This document shows, piece by piece, positions 17,216 through 25,202 of a stretch of 64,000 nucleotides of DNA. The stretch is from Pseudarthrobacter defluvii (lineage in GTDB: Bacteria > Actinomycetota > Actinomycetes > Actinomycetales > Micrococcaceae). The stretch is taken from assembly GCF_030323865.1 (NCBI RefSeq), contig NZ_CP066363.1, positions 111,022-175,021 on the forward strand. Reading direction: 5' to 3'. The notes under the pieces were generated by a model. That model worked only from the letters and a program-made list of their open reading frames with translations, was not told the DNA's origin and did not search any database. Position 1 is the stretch's first letter; each line of letters opens with the position of its first letter. A program made the position numbers and the translations under genes.

Positions 17216-17240
17216 CCGGCCTAGTTCCGAAGAAGTGCCA

Positions 17241-17897
17241 TTACGGGCGTTCCTGCTCCCAAGTGCGCCAATACATCGTGAACTGGGGGGTCCGTTTTCT
17301 TCGATGAGCAGAGGTGAAATCCGCGTCGAGGGCTTCGTTGATCACCGGTAGCTGCCAGCTGCCGATAGCGGTGGCGTCTTGCCCCTTGAGCCAGGTCCGC
17401 AACCGGTCAAGCACCGGCTGCGTTGCCTCCTCGACGATGTCTTCCACGGTTCCGATAAGGTCGCTGAGACCCTCAGCCAGGGCCAACGGCATCTGGTGGG
17501 TGAGAGAAACACCCATGACATCGACGCCTTTTCCCTGGTCATCGAGAATCGCTACCGGCAATGGCATCACCAGTGTCGATTGTGAGTGCGCGACCGTGGT
17601 GTTGCGGTAGTTCCGAATGAGGTCATGCACTGCTTGGAGGTGCGCGGGAATGGGTGGGACCATTGACATCTTGTCCAGGCGGGTTCGGACGTTGGAGTCT
17701 ATGAAGGGACGGATATAGGCCGTGACAGCATGGGAGGTCAGCGGTATCCACAGCGCTGAGTCCTCTCCTGAGGTCAGTGCGCAATCCAGGGCGTGCGCGG
17801 CTTCAGAGAGGTCATTCGCGTGGCTTGTCAGCTCAATTAGCAGTCTCGTGTCGGCCGTGTCGGGTAGGACTGCGGCTGGTGGGCGAGGGATCCCCAA
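17241..17897 (-). CDS. Hypothetical protein, 218 aa
   Basis: The TTG start at 17897 follows an excellent ribosome-binding site (AAGGAGGAG, 8 nt). The product is 218 residues, soluble and largely helical. Segments include TRLLIELTSHANDLSEAAHALD and MSMVPPIPAHLQAVHDLIRNYRNTTVAHS; the RNxTVAHS sequence recalls HEPN or AbiV-like helical proteins (RNxxxH-type motif: R-N-T-T-V-A-H). That motif could make it a HEPN-like ribonuclease, but the match is weak and the spacing unusual. It stands alone in a gene-poor area. Real coding is supported by start signals and composition. Confidence 0.65.
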   Translation of the reverse strand: MGIPRPPAAVLPDTADTRLLIELTSHANDLSEAAHALDCALTSGEDSALWIPLTSHAVTAYIRPFIDSNVRTRLDKMSMVPPIPAHLQAVHDLIRNYRNTTVAHSQSTLVMPLPVAILDDQGKGVDVMGVSLTHQMPLALAEGLSDLIGTVEDIVEEATQPVLDRLRTWLKGQDATAIGSWQLPVINEALDADFTSAHRRKRTPQFTMYWRTWEQERP

Positions 17898-18374
17898 AAG
17901 CGGTCTCCTCCTTGTCTCCGGATGATCGTTCCTCCAGGGCTAGAGAACAGCAGGCGCCCGGACGGTCAGCGCCGCGTTGAGCATCGGGCACTCAGTAGCT
18001 GCGACATCCCCGTTTCTCAAACATCGTAACCACTTGGGCGCAGTTGCTCGGAGCGTGTCCCAGTCATCCGAGAGTGCGCTCTGTTATGGTGAAACGCCCC
18101 GCTACTCCAGCTACCCCCAAGGCTGAGAGTAACGGGAAATCTTCGTCGATGCAGGCGGCTGTCTTCCGCGGGCTACTGAAAGTCTCTCGGGGGGCATTCC
18201 GTACGTCGTCACAGTTGGTATGACGTACAGGGATGTGGAGTGGCCAGACTCAAGATTGGAACAAGAAGGTCCTCACTGACGGGCGGGTCGCTTCAGTCGT
18301 CGCCGCTGACTTTCTAGTCTGATTGCTAAGGGCAAGGCCGAGAGCCTTTCCGGAAGCGACGTCAAGGGGGGCGT
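17898..18374. other. Spacer, possible 45-codon reading frame
   Basis: Between the two genes, an ATG at 18086 opens a 45-codon basic frame ending at 18223, without a clear ribosome-binding site. A 7-bp inverted repeat (GTACGTC 18201-18207 / GACGTAC 18222-18228) straddles its stop codon. Nothing else is seen. Confidence 0.3.
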
Positions 18375-18575
18375 ATGAGTTCAAGTATGCCGGGGAACGA
18401 GGAAGCTTCCAGCGAGGTTCCCCCGCGGGGACGGATCCCTGTTCCCACCCCACCAAACAAACCTTTAGCTAGAGCTCGCCTAGTACAACAAAACCAGCGT
18501 TCGGCACGCCGGGAGCACGAAGTCCAGCGCGTTACCCGCGACCTTGCCGCACTTGCAATAGCACAGGCGCGATAG
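18375..18575 (+). CDS. Hypothetical small basic protein, 66 aa
   Basis: The ATG follows a strong purine-rich ribosome-binding site (AAGGGGGG, 3 nt spacing). The product has 66 residues: a Pro/Ser-rich N-terminal half and an Arg/Gln/Ala-rich helix (RARLVQQNQRSARREHEVQR) at the C-terminus. No family is recognised. It converges with the lipoprotein gene, 20 bp apart. The start signal is the best evidence that it is translated. Confidence 0.45.
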   Translation: MSSSMPGNEEASSEVPPRGRIPVPTPPNKPLARARLVQQNQRSARREHEVQRVTRDLAALAIAQAR

Positions 18576-18595
18576 TTGACGGAATCCTTCAGACC

Positions 18596-19207
18596 TCACC
18601 AGGACGTGGGGCACGGCGCGGAACCCACGGGGATGACAGGCCTTCTGGCCCCCTCGGCCCCCGCCACCTCCACGCTCAGCCTGATGCACCTGGTCTCCGT
18701 TCCGTGGACCAGAAAGCCGCCGGGCCACCAGGTGTACGGGGTCTTCTCTGGCGGGCACGCAGTGAAGGTCACGGACGTGTTGCCTTCCGTCGCCCCGTAC
18801 TCGGCCACGAGTCCCACGGTCTTTTGCTGCTCCGACGCCACGGTGACGGTGACCGTTTGCCCGGCACGCAGCCAGTACGGATTCTTCATCCATTGAACGC
18901 CATTCATGAGCTGCGTTGTGCCATCGCTGGTCTGGGAGAAGTTGTCCCTGATGAACAGCGGATCGACGTTGAAGAGCCTTTCCCCGGATGGGCTGAACCC
19001 CGCAGCGTCGGTCTGGCCCTGCAGGCATCCCGCCTCGTAGTGCCCGGCAGGCGGAGGCAGTGCCTTGACGGAGGTTGGGGCCGTGGACGACGAAGGCGGG
19101 GAGACGCTCGGAGCGTCCGGCGCCGGAGTGCCGCCGCCGGTGCATCCGGCCAGCAGCAGGATCAAAGGAACCAGTCCGAGTGGATGGCACCGTGTCTGCT
19201 CCACCAT
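18596..19207 (-). CDS. Secreted lipoprotein, function unknown
   Basis: The 203-residue product has a signal peptide with lipobox LLLAGC (modified Cys near 22). A Ser/Pro/Thr linker of about 30 residues is followed by a domain with YWLRAGQTVTVTVASEQQ and several Cys. The beta-rich domain is unfamiliar to me but looks like an extracellular sandwich. It should be tethered to the outer face of the membrane. It stands alone between the small basic gene and the second recombinase site cluster. Real coding is clear; function is open. Confidence 0.75.
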   Translation of the reverse strand: MVEQTRCHPLGLVPLILLLAGCTGGGTPAPDAPSVSPPSSSTAPTSVKALPPPAGHYEAGCLQGQTDAAGFSPSGERLFNVDPLFIRDNFSQTSDGTTQLMNGVQWMKNPYWLRAGQTVTVTVASEQQKTVGLVAEYGATEGNTSVTFTACPPEKTPYTWWPGGFLVHGTETRCIRLSVEVAGAEGARRPVIPVGSAPCPTSW

Positions 19208-19390
19208 GCCCTCACGCTACGCCAGCGCGTCGTGGGCGGGAAGTACAGGACGGCGCCTCAGTCTATGCAGTGGTACATGAAGGATCCATCACCGCAGGGT
19301 ACCCGCGGGAACAGGGCAACCAAAGTTCCTCAGTGGGGCCAGAAATAACCGTCATGCTGGGGTCAAAAAGGTTGACATAGTCACCCGGGC

Positions 19391-19438
19391 TGTGCAGACG
19401 ACTTTGGAAATTCGTGCAGACGACTTCGGAAACTGACA
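19391..19438 (-). repeat. Tandem res-like sites upstream of second serine recombinase
   Basis: A 20-bp copy (19391-19410) and a 26-bp copy (19413-19438) of the TGTC...TGCAC site lie head to tail on the minus strand, both containing GTGCAGACGACTT. They sit about 90 bp before the recombinase GTG, the usual place for res sites. Confidence 0.6.
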
Positions 19439-19524
19439 CACAGGTCGAAAAAGTACTCCTCCTCTTAGTCAAAACTGGTTGCCGAAAAGAAATCGGTCAA
19501 AAGAGTAAGGGGAGGGTTTTTGAC

Positions 19525-20106
19525 GTGTCCGGCAACGTGATCGGGTATGCGAGGGTGAGCACCCGCGGGCAGTCACTGGATTCGCAAGTGGACGCACTTG
19601 TCGCTTCAGGAGCCGTGCGTGTGTTCCAGGAGTACGCATCCGGCGCCACCCAAGCAAGGACACGATGGAAGGAATGCCTGGACTACCTGCAGCCCGGCAA
19701 CGTGCTGCTGGTTGCGGACCTAACCAGGCTAGGTCGGAGTACCTCCGACCTAGCGGACATTGTTACTGTGCTGGGTCAGCGGGGGATAGGCTTCCGTTCC
19801 CTGGCAGAACCTTGGCTGGATACCACTAGCGCCCACGGCAAGCTCATCTTTGACATGTTCGCTTCCCTCGCCGAATATGAACGATCACGGCTGTCGGAAA
19901 GAACAAAGGCCGGCTTGGCCGCAGCGAAAGCGCGAGGCCGGCTCGGCGGCCGCCCTCGGTCGATGACACCAGGGAAACTGGAAACTGCCCGGCAGTTGCG
20001 CAACGAAGGAAAGACTTTGAAAGAAACGGCGGACCGGCTCAGCGTCAGCGTTTCATCACTCACTCGGGCTCTTAACAGGAACGACATTCCAGAAGCCGCA
20101 TCGTAA
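19525..20106 (+). CDS. Serine recombinase (resolvase/invertase family), second copy
   Basis: GTG 19525 is preferred because an AGGGGAGGG ribosome-binding site precedes it; the frame itself is open from 19414 across the res-like sites. This gives 193 residues, the usual family length. The catalytic Ser lies in GYARVSTRGQ. ADLTRLGRS, the YERSRLSERTKAG helix and a C-terminal HTH (TLKETADRLSVSVSSLTRAL) complete the fold. It differs clearly from the recombinase at 14563-15144, so the two were acquired separately. It lies just upstream of the IS3 element, and no co-transposed transposase gene is present. Confidence 0.88.
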   Translation: MSGNVIGYARVSTRGQSLDSQVDALVASGAVRVFQEYASGATQARTRWKECLDYLQPGNVLLVADLTRLGRSTSDLADIVTVLGQRGIGFRSLAEPWLDTTSAHGKLIFDMFASLAEYERSRLSERTKAGLAAAKARGRLGGRPRSMTPGKLETARQLRNEGKTLKETADRLSVSVSSLTRALNRNDIPEAAS

Positions 20107-20330
20107 CCCGCCTAGCAGCCCCCGCACGCTGGCTGAGATCGGGTTACCGTAGCGACCTCATCAAAGGAGCGTTTGTATTCTGTTGAGAAAAACCACGTGA
20201 GACACGTTGTTGAGGCAAAGGTATTCTGCTGACTGAACGGCTCGGCTAACGACGCCACCGGGACTGCTGAAGGTTTGATTGACACTTTGCCTGTGAGGAT
20301 TTGATCCTTGCGGGTGGAAGGATGTTCCTC

Positions 20331-20618
20331 ATGCCCAAAGCCTTTCCCGAAGAGTTCCGCCGCGATGTCGTGGCGGTTGCCCGCAAGGGCGAAGCGCCCA
20401 TCACCCAGATCGCCAAGGATTTCGGGGTCTCACCTGCTGCCCTGCACCGCTGGATGAAGATTGCCGACAGAGAAGATGGCGTGCAGTCCGGGGCCGTGTC
20501 TGATGACGCCGCGAAGTTGCGGGAGGCCAATAAACGCATCCGGCTCCTGGAGCAGGAAGCTGAAGTCATGCGCCGTGCCGTGGCCTATCTGTCCCGGGAC
20601 ATCAATCCAAAAAAATGA
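20331..20618 (+). CDS. IS3-family transposase OrfA
   Basis: ATG 20331 follows an AAGGA ribosome-binding site at good spacing. The product has 95 residues. Its HTH (FRRDVVAVARKGEAPITQIA) is followed by a leucine-rich coiled segment (LREANKRIRLLEQEAEVMRR), the standard OrfA layout for DNA binding and multimerisation. The frame ends in an A-rich run (CCAAAAAAATGA) that overlaps the OrfB ATG. That run can support either ATGA coupling or -1 frameshifting to the OrfAB fusion. It is unaltered within the intact IS. Confidence 0.9.
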   Translation: MPKAFPEEFRRDVVAVARKGEAPITQIAKDFGVSPAALHRWMKIADREDGVQSGAVSDDAAKLREANKRIRLLEQEAEVMRRAVAYLSRDINPKK

Positions 20619-21493
20619 TGTACCCGCTGGTCCGCGAGCTGGCTGCCAGGGACGCCCCGATCAGGGTTCCCGTGGCAGTGTCCTGCCGGGTACTGAATTT
20701 CTCCAGACAGGCCTACTACCAGTGGGCCGCCAACCCCGTGCCCGCCCGGGACTGGGAAGAAGCCCACCTGATCAACGCCGCCATCGACCACCACCGCGAC
20801 GATCCTGCCTTCGGCTACCGGTTCATCGCCGATGAGATCAACGCCGGACCCGGCCCTGTGGCCAGTGAACGCCGGATCTGGCGGCTGTGCTCCCAGAACG
20901 GCATCCTCTCGGTGATCCACCGCCGGCGCCGCTCAGCGCTCAAGGCCGGCCCTCCGGTCCACGATGACCTCATCGAACGGGACTTCAGCGCCACGGCACC
21001 GAACCGGAAATGGCTGACGGACATCACCGAGCACCACACCGGGGAAGGCAAGCTGTACCTGTGCGCGATCAAGGACCTGCATTCGAACCGGATCGTCGGG
21101 TACTCCATGGACGGGCGGATGAAAGCGTCTCTGGCCGTTGCCGCGCTGGACCACGCCGTGGCTCTCAGGAAACCGGCCGGCACAGTGGTCCACTCGGACA
21201 GAGGGTCCCAGTTCAGATCCAGAAAGTTCGTCCTGGCCCTGAACACCTACGGGCTGAGCGGATCAATGGGACGGGTAGGAGCATGCGGTGACAATGCCGC
21301 GATGGAATCGTTCTTCTCCCTGCTGCAAAAGAACGTCCTGAACCGGAAACGATGGGAAACCCGGGCCGAACTCCGGCTCGCCATCACAACCTGGATCGAA
21401 CGCAGCTACCACCGCAAACGCCGTCAACGCGCCCTCGGCCGGCTGACACCCATCGAGTTTGAGACAATAAAAAACGCGGCCTCAGCCGCGTAA
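20615..21493 (+). CDS. IS3-family transposase OrfB (DDE integrase domain)
   Basis: The 292-residue product carries the retroviral-integrase-like DDE fold: TDITEHH for the first Asp, HSDRGSQFRS for the second and NAAMESFFSLLQK for the Glu. The HTH-21 type N-terminus (YYQWAANPVPARDWEEAHL) and the C-terminal HRKRRQRALGRLTPIEFE are also typical of the family. It overlaps OrfA by 4 nt beside the A7 run. The protein performs copy-out/paste-in transposition of this IS. Confidence 0.92.
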   Translation: MMYPLVRELAARDAPIRVPVAVSCRVLNFSRQAYYQWAANPVPARDWEEAHLINAAIDHHRDDPAFGYRFIADEINAGPGPVASERRIWRLCSQNGILSVIHRRRRSALKAGPPVHDDLIERDFSATAPNRKWLTDITEHHTGEGKLYLCAIKDLHSNRIVGYSMDGRMKASLAVAALDHAVALRKPAGTVVHSDRGSQFRSRKFVLALNTYGLSGSMGRVGACGDNAAMESFFSLLQKNVLNRKRWETRAELRLAITTWIERSYHRKRRQRALGRLTPIEFETIKNAASAA

Positions 21494-21539
21494 GAAATTA
21501 TCAACCCCAGCTGTCAACTAAACCTTCAGCAGTCCCACC

Positions 21540-21964
21540 AGCTGGCTGTTTCCCTCCTGATAAAGGATCGTTTGTTGAGATTCACCTAGGAGCCGTTCGC
21601 GGTTGCGCTAACTGTCACCCGGGCCACAACAAAGCCGTTCGACTCGCGGGTCGTGGTCGACTCCACGATTCACTACGCTCGTTGGGGCAGTCCCAGTCGT
21701 GCTACTGACAGAACCGGCCCATTTATGGCAGGATCAAAGCACTGTTAGGGCACACCAACCTAGGGTCCGTAGCAGATTATTTATCGGTGGCCTTCCTAGG
21801 GGGCTGAGCAGCGTGGTAGGCCTGCGACCTGAATTGCTCAAGGTGATGACTACTGAAGGGGCCCTTCCGAAGCGAGATCGGAGCCAAAGGCCGCCCTTCA
21901 GCAACCTCTTGCTCCACGGCGGCACTAGGCAAACACCTATTCCCTGCTGCCAATAGGAGCCTAA
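21540..21964. other. Gene-poor spacer right of the IS3 element
   Basis: No reading frame with start signals and reasonable composition is seen between the IS end and the small frame at 21965. Confidence 0.4.
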
Positions 21965-22150
21965 ATGACCACGGAACTTCTGTCCCTTTCGCTTGGCCTT
22001 GCCATCGTTTGGTTTTCAAAGCGGTTGTTGCCATTCGTTCTCTGCCTGGTCGTGCTTGCCCGAACGGGGACGACTAAGGGGTTTCGGGACGTAGCAGCGG
22101 TCTTCGGGCCAGTCTCTGGCTTCCGCCATGGGACGGGCGTTCAGCGGTAG
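21965..22150 (+). CDS. Possible small membrane protein, 61 aa
   Basis: TAGGAG lies 6 nt before the ATG. The product is 61 residues with an N-terminal hydrophobic stretch (ELLSLSLGLAIVWF), a short KR break, a second hydrophobic stretch (LLPFVLCLVVLA) and a basic tail. This would be a two-helix membrane peptide. No family is recognised. It is kept for its ribosome-binding site and topology, with modest confidence. Confidence 0.4.
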   Translation: MTTELLSLSLGLAIVWFSKRLLPFVLCLVVLARTGTTKGFRDVAAVFGPVSGFRHGTGVQR

Positions 22151-22174
22151 CGGTTCATGGCCGGGCATCGCTTC

Positions 22175-22444
22175 CTAAATGTGCTTTGTCATCCATTCCC
22201 AAGCCCTTTTGGGGAGCCAGCCTGACCTGGTCTTGGCGGTCACATCGATGACGAGGAGCCTGTCATTGGTGTCCATCAGGGGTTTCAGCTTCGCGGATGC
22301 CTGGGTGGGGGTTAGGGCGGTTGACACTAGCCAGGTCGAGTCCAAGTAGTGCCACCAACCTCCAAGGGATTTGATCGCATCGTGAAGGTCGGTGTAGTTC
22401 TGCCCGGGGCTGTTTAGGTCGTAGGAAATAAGTAGTGCACTCAT
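22175..22444 (-). CDS. SinR/Cas2-fold-like small protein
   Basis: The 89-residue product starts with the strand MSALLISYDLNSPGQNY, followed by a helix, the strand WHYLDSTWLVSTA and the strand DRLLVIDVTAK. This beta-alpha-beta order with a conserved SYDLN matches the small Cas2/VapD-fold proteins often named SinR-family. No cas genes or repeats are nearby, so a CRISPR role is unlikely. Related solitary proteins are of unknown function, possibly nucleases. A terminator-like hairpin and a 51-residue gene lie directly upstream. Confidence 0.7.
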   Translation of the reverse strand: MSALLISYDLNSPGQNYTDLHDAIKSLGGWWHYLDSTWLVSTALTPTQASAKLKPLMDTNDRLLVIDVTAKTRSGWLPKRAWEWMTKHI

Positions 22445-22471
22445 GGTGATTTCTTTCTGTTAGTTGGGGTT

Positions 22472-22504
22472 CAAAGGCCGGCGGTCTGCGACCGCCGGCC
22501 TTTG
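22472..22504 (-). terminator. Long perfect hairpin terminator
   Basis: CAAAGGCCGGCGGTC pairs perfectly with GACCGCCGGCCTTTG around a 3-nt loop (15-bp stem). It lies 4 nt after the stop of the leftward 51-residue gene, and 28 bp before the start of the next leftward gene. Confidence 0.85.
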
Positions 22505-22507
22505 AGG

Positions 22508-22663
22508 CTACTTTTCGTTGCGTACGCCCTTGTGCTGCTTCGGGCTGCCGTTGAGGATGCGGCCTGTGCTGGTGTCGCGTTTGAACCAGGTTGTGCCGCG
22601 CTTGAATTCGCTGCGGCCCTTTACAGCGCCCGTGCGGTGTCCCTTGCCGGTGTTCGTCGCCAT
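22508..22663 (-). CDS. Conserved small basic protein, 51 aa
   Basis: The ATG at 22663 has a GAGAGG ribosome-binding site 8 nt upstream. The translated product is 51 residues, very basic and Gly-rich: it contains GHRTGAVKGRSEFKRGTTWF, RDTSTGRILNGSPKQHKGVR and ends in NEK. The layout (GAVKGRS...TGRxxxxK...FKGVRKE-like ending) resembles a small protein widespread in bacteria whose function is not established to my knowledge. A strong terminator follows immediately. The gene is easy to miss because of its length. Confidence 0.75.
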   Translation of the reverse strand: MATNTGKGHRTGAVKGRSEFKRGTTWFKRDTSTGRILNGSPKQHKGVRNEK

Positions 22664-22751
22664 TGCTGTTACCTCTCTTCAGGAGAGTTGTTCCGCGCTT
22701 TGCGGGCTCTCACTTAGTAGTCGAGGCAGCTGACCGAAAGGTTAGGGCACG

Positions 22752-23768
22752 TCAGGAACGACAGTCCTCGCATTGGCCGTTGACAAGAAGGTGGGGCTGG
22801 AACTGAAGGAAGCACGCTGTGCAGGCGACTTCACGAAGGATCTGACGCTGACATTTACAGTGTTTGCAGCGGGGACAGTAGGGCTCTCGGCATGACGGGC
22901 AAGGGTAGCCCGTCATCTCGAAGCCCGTGCCGCAGCAGAAGCCTTTGAGCGTTGCCCTTGTATCGAACTCGCGCCCGGTGGTGGGGTGAAACGTCACTGC
23001 GTTCCATATATCGGTGTCGGAGAAGACTGCGATCACCCGATTGTCTTCGCCGATTGCGTTGACGTAGAAGTCGGCTTGATCTCCCCACGGGGTCCGCCAG
23101 GAAAGGCGCCTTGTTGTGGATTTCCCTGGCGAAAGCAGCAGCAGTGGATGGGAATCGCCTAGGACCTGGCCGGGCCAAGGGAAGACTTTCGGCCATCCGC
23201 GTTCCGGGTTGGGGTTGACACTGGCGTGGGCCACCGAGTGGGTGTATCGATCGATAAGGACGACCGCTCCAAGTCCAGGCAGGTGTTTTGCCAGTGCGAT
23301 GGCGCATACGGGCCGGCTGGCGTGTGTGTTGTCATGCAAGCTGATGAGGTGCTGGGCGCGCAACGGCCCGGTTCCGATGGTCGCGGCGGAAACAAGTTCG
23401 GGGATCAGTAAACGCTGCGCGACTCTGTCGCAGATCGTTTCGAGCACGGGCCCAGGTTCATCCTGATCAGCGATCCAGTCGTAAACACCCGGAGTCTTCT
23501 CAACGAGCCAGTGACCAAGTTCGTGGGCGATGGTGAAGTTCTGGCGTTTACTGGCTGCCGTCGGCGCGTAGAGGACTACCCCGTCCTGCAGGAAGGACAC
23601 CCCGTCGCAGGCGCCGCCTTCAGACCGACGGGAAGCGAGACTTTCAACGGCCCTGACCATCAGGCCCAAATCTGCTTCCATGGTCGCCGCAGGTGCGCTG
23701 GCGAAACGGACTCGAACATCGGGGCTTAGTTGGCCAATGACGCTATCGACGCAGTCTTCCAACCTCAT
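22752..23768 (-). CDS. ImmA/IrrE-family metalloprotease with C-terminal zinc-ribbon
   Basis: The ATG at 23768 overlaps the upstream stop (ATGA), so I reject the longer open frame to 24095. The product has 338 residues. The metallopeptidase motif HELGH is at residues 82-86 (IAHELGHWLVE), as in ImmA and IrrE proteases that cleave XRE-type repressors. The C-terminal 70 residues hold about ten Cys in CxxC patterns (CPSC, CPRC, CTAC, CEDC), suggesting two zinc ribbons for nucleic acid or protein contact. It is the last gene of a three-gene operon with an HTH protein and a sigma-like factor. The HTH partner is its likely substrate. Confidence 0.8.
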   Translation of the reverse strand: MRLEDCVDSVIGQLSPDVRVRFASAPAATMEADLGLMVRAVESLASRRSEGGACDGVSFLQDGVVLYAPTAASKRQNFTIAHELGHWLVEKTPGVYDWIADQDEPGPVLETICDRVAQRLLIPELVSAATIGTGPLRAQHLISLHDNTHASRPVCAIALAKHLPGLGAVVLIDRYTHSVAHASVNPNPERGWPKVFPWPGQVLGDSHPLLLLSPGKSTTRRLSWRTPWGDQADFYVNAIGEDNRVIAVFSDTDIWNAVTFHPTTGREFDTRATLKGFCCGTGFEMTGYPCPSCREPYCPRCKHCKCQRQILREVACTACFLQFQPHLLVNGQCEDCRS

Positions 23769-24433
23769 GCTGTGTCCGTTCCCCGGGATTGTTCTACTGC
23801 CTCGACCAGCACATCGAGTGCCGCGAGTAATTGCTCTGAGTCGGGTTCTTCGCCGCGGTGGACCGTTGCCACCATCCGTCCCTCCAGCGCTGCCACAGCC
23901 ATGGAGCGTGAAAGATCCAACGCCGTCATCCAGCGGCTGACCAGATTCTGGAACCGGGCAGTGTTCCTTACCGCAGCGAACTGGTCCTCGGCTGCGGCCT
24001 GCCGGACGGAAATAAGCTCCGGGGAGGTTGCCAGGACCCCTGCGATTGCTTGGATCATTGCCGGGGGCACGTCCGGGGCGGAGCGGCTTTCCCATCGGAA
24101 CACATCGCCTGCCTGAACATTCCAGCCACGCTCTGAGAGCCGGGCGGCCACGTCGCTCACCGTAAGTCGTGCTCGTTTCCGATGACGGGCCAGGGCTTTG
24201 GAATCCAACGTCATATGAGGGTCGGCGACGAGCCCGAGCATGGCGGCGACAGGGTCCTGATCAAGTGGGGGAGCGCCGTGCGCGGATAGCCAAACCGCGT
24301 CTGAGGCCTTCAACAAGGAGGCAAGTTCGTTCTGCTCCTCCGTGTCAATGTCCACTTCCTGCAGAATCTCTGTCCGGTGCTCCGGATCCTCGATCAGCCG
24401 GTCCAACAGACGCCCGTAGTCCTCTTCGTTCAT
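23765..24433 (-). CDS. HTH regulator, middle gene of sigma/ImmA operon
   Basis: The product has 222 residues. The acidic N-terminus (NEEDYGRLLDRLIEDPEHR) is followed by an XRE-like HTH near 88-125 (ARLTVSDVAARLSERGWNVQAGDVFRWE) and a helical C-terminal half. It overlaps both neighbours by 4 nt (ATGA at each junction), so the three proteins are made together in balance. Known ImmA proteases inactivate an adjacent HTH repressor; here this protein may be the repressor or an anti-sigma-like partner of the upstream factor. That pairing is inferred from gene order. Confidence 0.7.
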   Translation of the reverse strand: MNEEDYGRLLDRLIEDPEHRTEILQEVDIDTEEQNELASLLKASDAVWLSAHGAPPLDQDPVAAMLGLVADPHMTLDSKALARHRKRARLTVSDVAARLSERGWNVQAGDVFRWESRSAPDVPPAMIQAIAGVLATSPELISVRQAAAEDQFAAVRNTARFQNLVSRWMTALDLSRSMAVAALEGRMVATVHRGEEPDSEQLLAALDVLVEAVEQSRGTDTA

Positions 24434-24969
24434 TGCGTTCCCTCCTTTCTTTCCAGTTCCTTCCGGAGTAGGTCCAGGGATCTTTTCGTCATCTGACTCA
24501 CCCGTGGACCCGTGACTCCGAGTTCGGCCGCCACGTCATTTCGCGGGCGCTCCAACGCAATAACCTGCCATACCGCGGTACGGTGCCGTTCGTCGAGTAC
24601 CGACAGGATTTTCTGAACTTCCCGCGCACTGCGCACCCTTTCAAGGTCCTCGACAACGTCGTCAGCCACATCAGGTGTCGTTCCATCATGCTCTGTGGGG
24701 GAGAACTCCGGTCCTGCGTGCACTACGGCCGCTGAACGGATCCGGTCGATTGCCTTCCATTTGGCGGCCTTCACCATGAAGGCTTCCCAATTGCGGATCC
24801 CTGATGGTGGTGAGGTCATCATGGAAACGATGGCATCCTGAACGGCATCGGCCGCAAAATGAACCAAGCCTGCCTCACGGAGAACCGAAGCAGCGACCCG
24901 GTACATCGCATCCTTATGCTGCAGATACAGTGCGGCAAGGTCAGGTCCGACGTGTGCACTTTTACTCAT
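24430..24969 (-). CDS. Sigma-70-family (ECF-like) RNA polymerase sigma factor
   Basis: ATG 24969 (MSKSAHVGPD) is preferred, although the frame is open to 25056; no good ribosome-binding site marks either. The product has about 179 residues. A sigma-2-like region (LAALYLQHKDAMYRVAASVLR, then DAVQDAIVSMM and WEAFMVKAAKWKAIDRIR) is joined by an acidic linker to a sigma-4-like HTH (LDERHRTAVWQVIALERPRNDVAAELGVTGPRVSQMTKR). This is the ECF layout. It heads the operon with the HTH protein and the ImmA-type protease, which suggests that proteolysis controls its activity. Target promoters are unknown. Confidence 0.75.
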   Translation of the reverse strand: MSKSAHVGPDLAALYLQHKDAMYRVAASVLREAGLVHFAADAVQDAIVSMMTSPPSGIRNWEAFMVKAAKWKAIDRIRSAAVVHAGPEFSPTEHDGTTPDVADDVVEDLERVRSAREVQKILSVLDERHRTAVWQVIALERPRNDVAAELGVTGPRVSQMTKRSLDLLRKELERKEGTQ

Positions 24970-25202
24970 GAGAAGAGCGTTTCCAGCGCCGGCGCTATTT
25001 CTCGAAACAACATGGGCATGTCCCCCTCCAACCAGCAGTCGAGATACCTCCAACAAAGGTTAGCGGCGGCTTCACCCGTGCGTTGTCCGCCAGGACTCCG
25101 ACCACGGCGCGCCCATGCACAATGCGCAGCATGAAACCAAGGGAGTAAGCGCGACTAGGCACCAAGGGAGTGGGACGAGGTTGTGAGTACATCTTCGCCC
25201 GG

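Larger units (their letters stand above)
20260..21536 (+). mobile_element. Intact IS3-family insertion sequence, 1277 bp
   Basis: The ends are inverted repeats beginning GGGACTGCTGAAGGTTT, identical for 17 bp at both ends and extending with mismatches through TTGACA. A 3-bp direct duplication (ACC, 20257-20259 and 21537-21539) flanks the element, as expected for IS3-family transposition. Two overlapping frames encode the transposase. Both appear intact, so the copy may be active and recent. Confidence 0.9.

Noticed and set aside
22175..22444. Cas2-like protein as evidence for CRISPR
   Set aside because: No repeat-spacer array and no other cas genes are present; solitary SinR-like proteins share this fold.
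23769..24095. N-terminal extension of the ImmA-type protease
   Set aside because: Residues are Pro/Gly/Arg-rich and lie over the HTH gene. The ATGA overlap at 23765-23768 gives a natural start.
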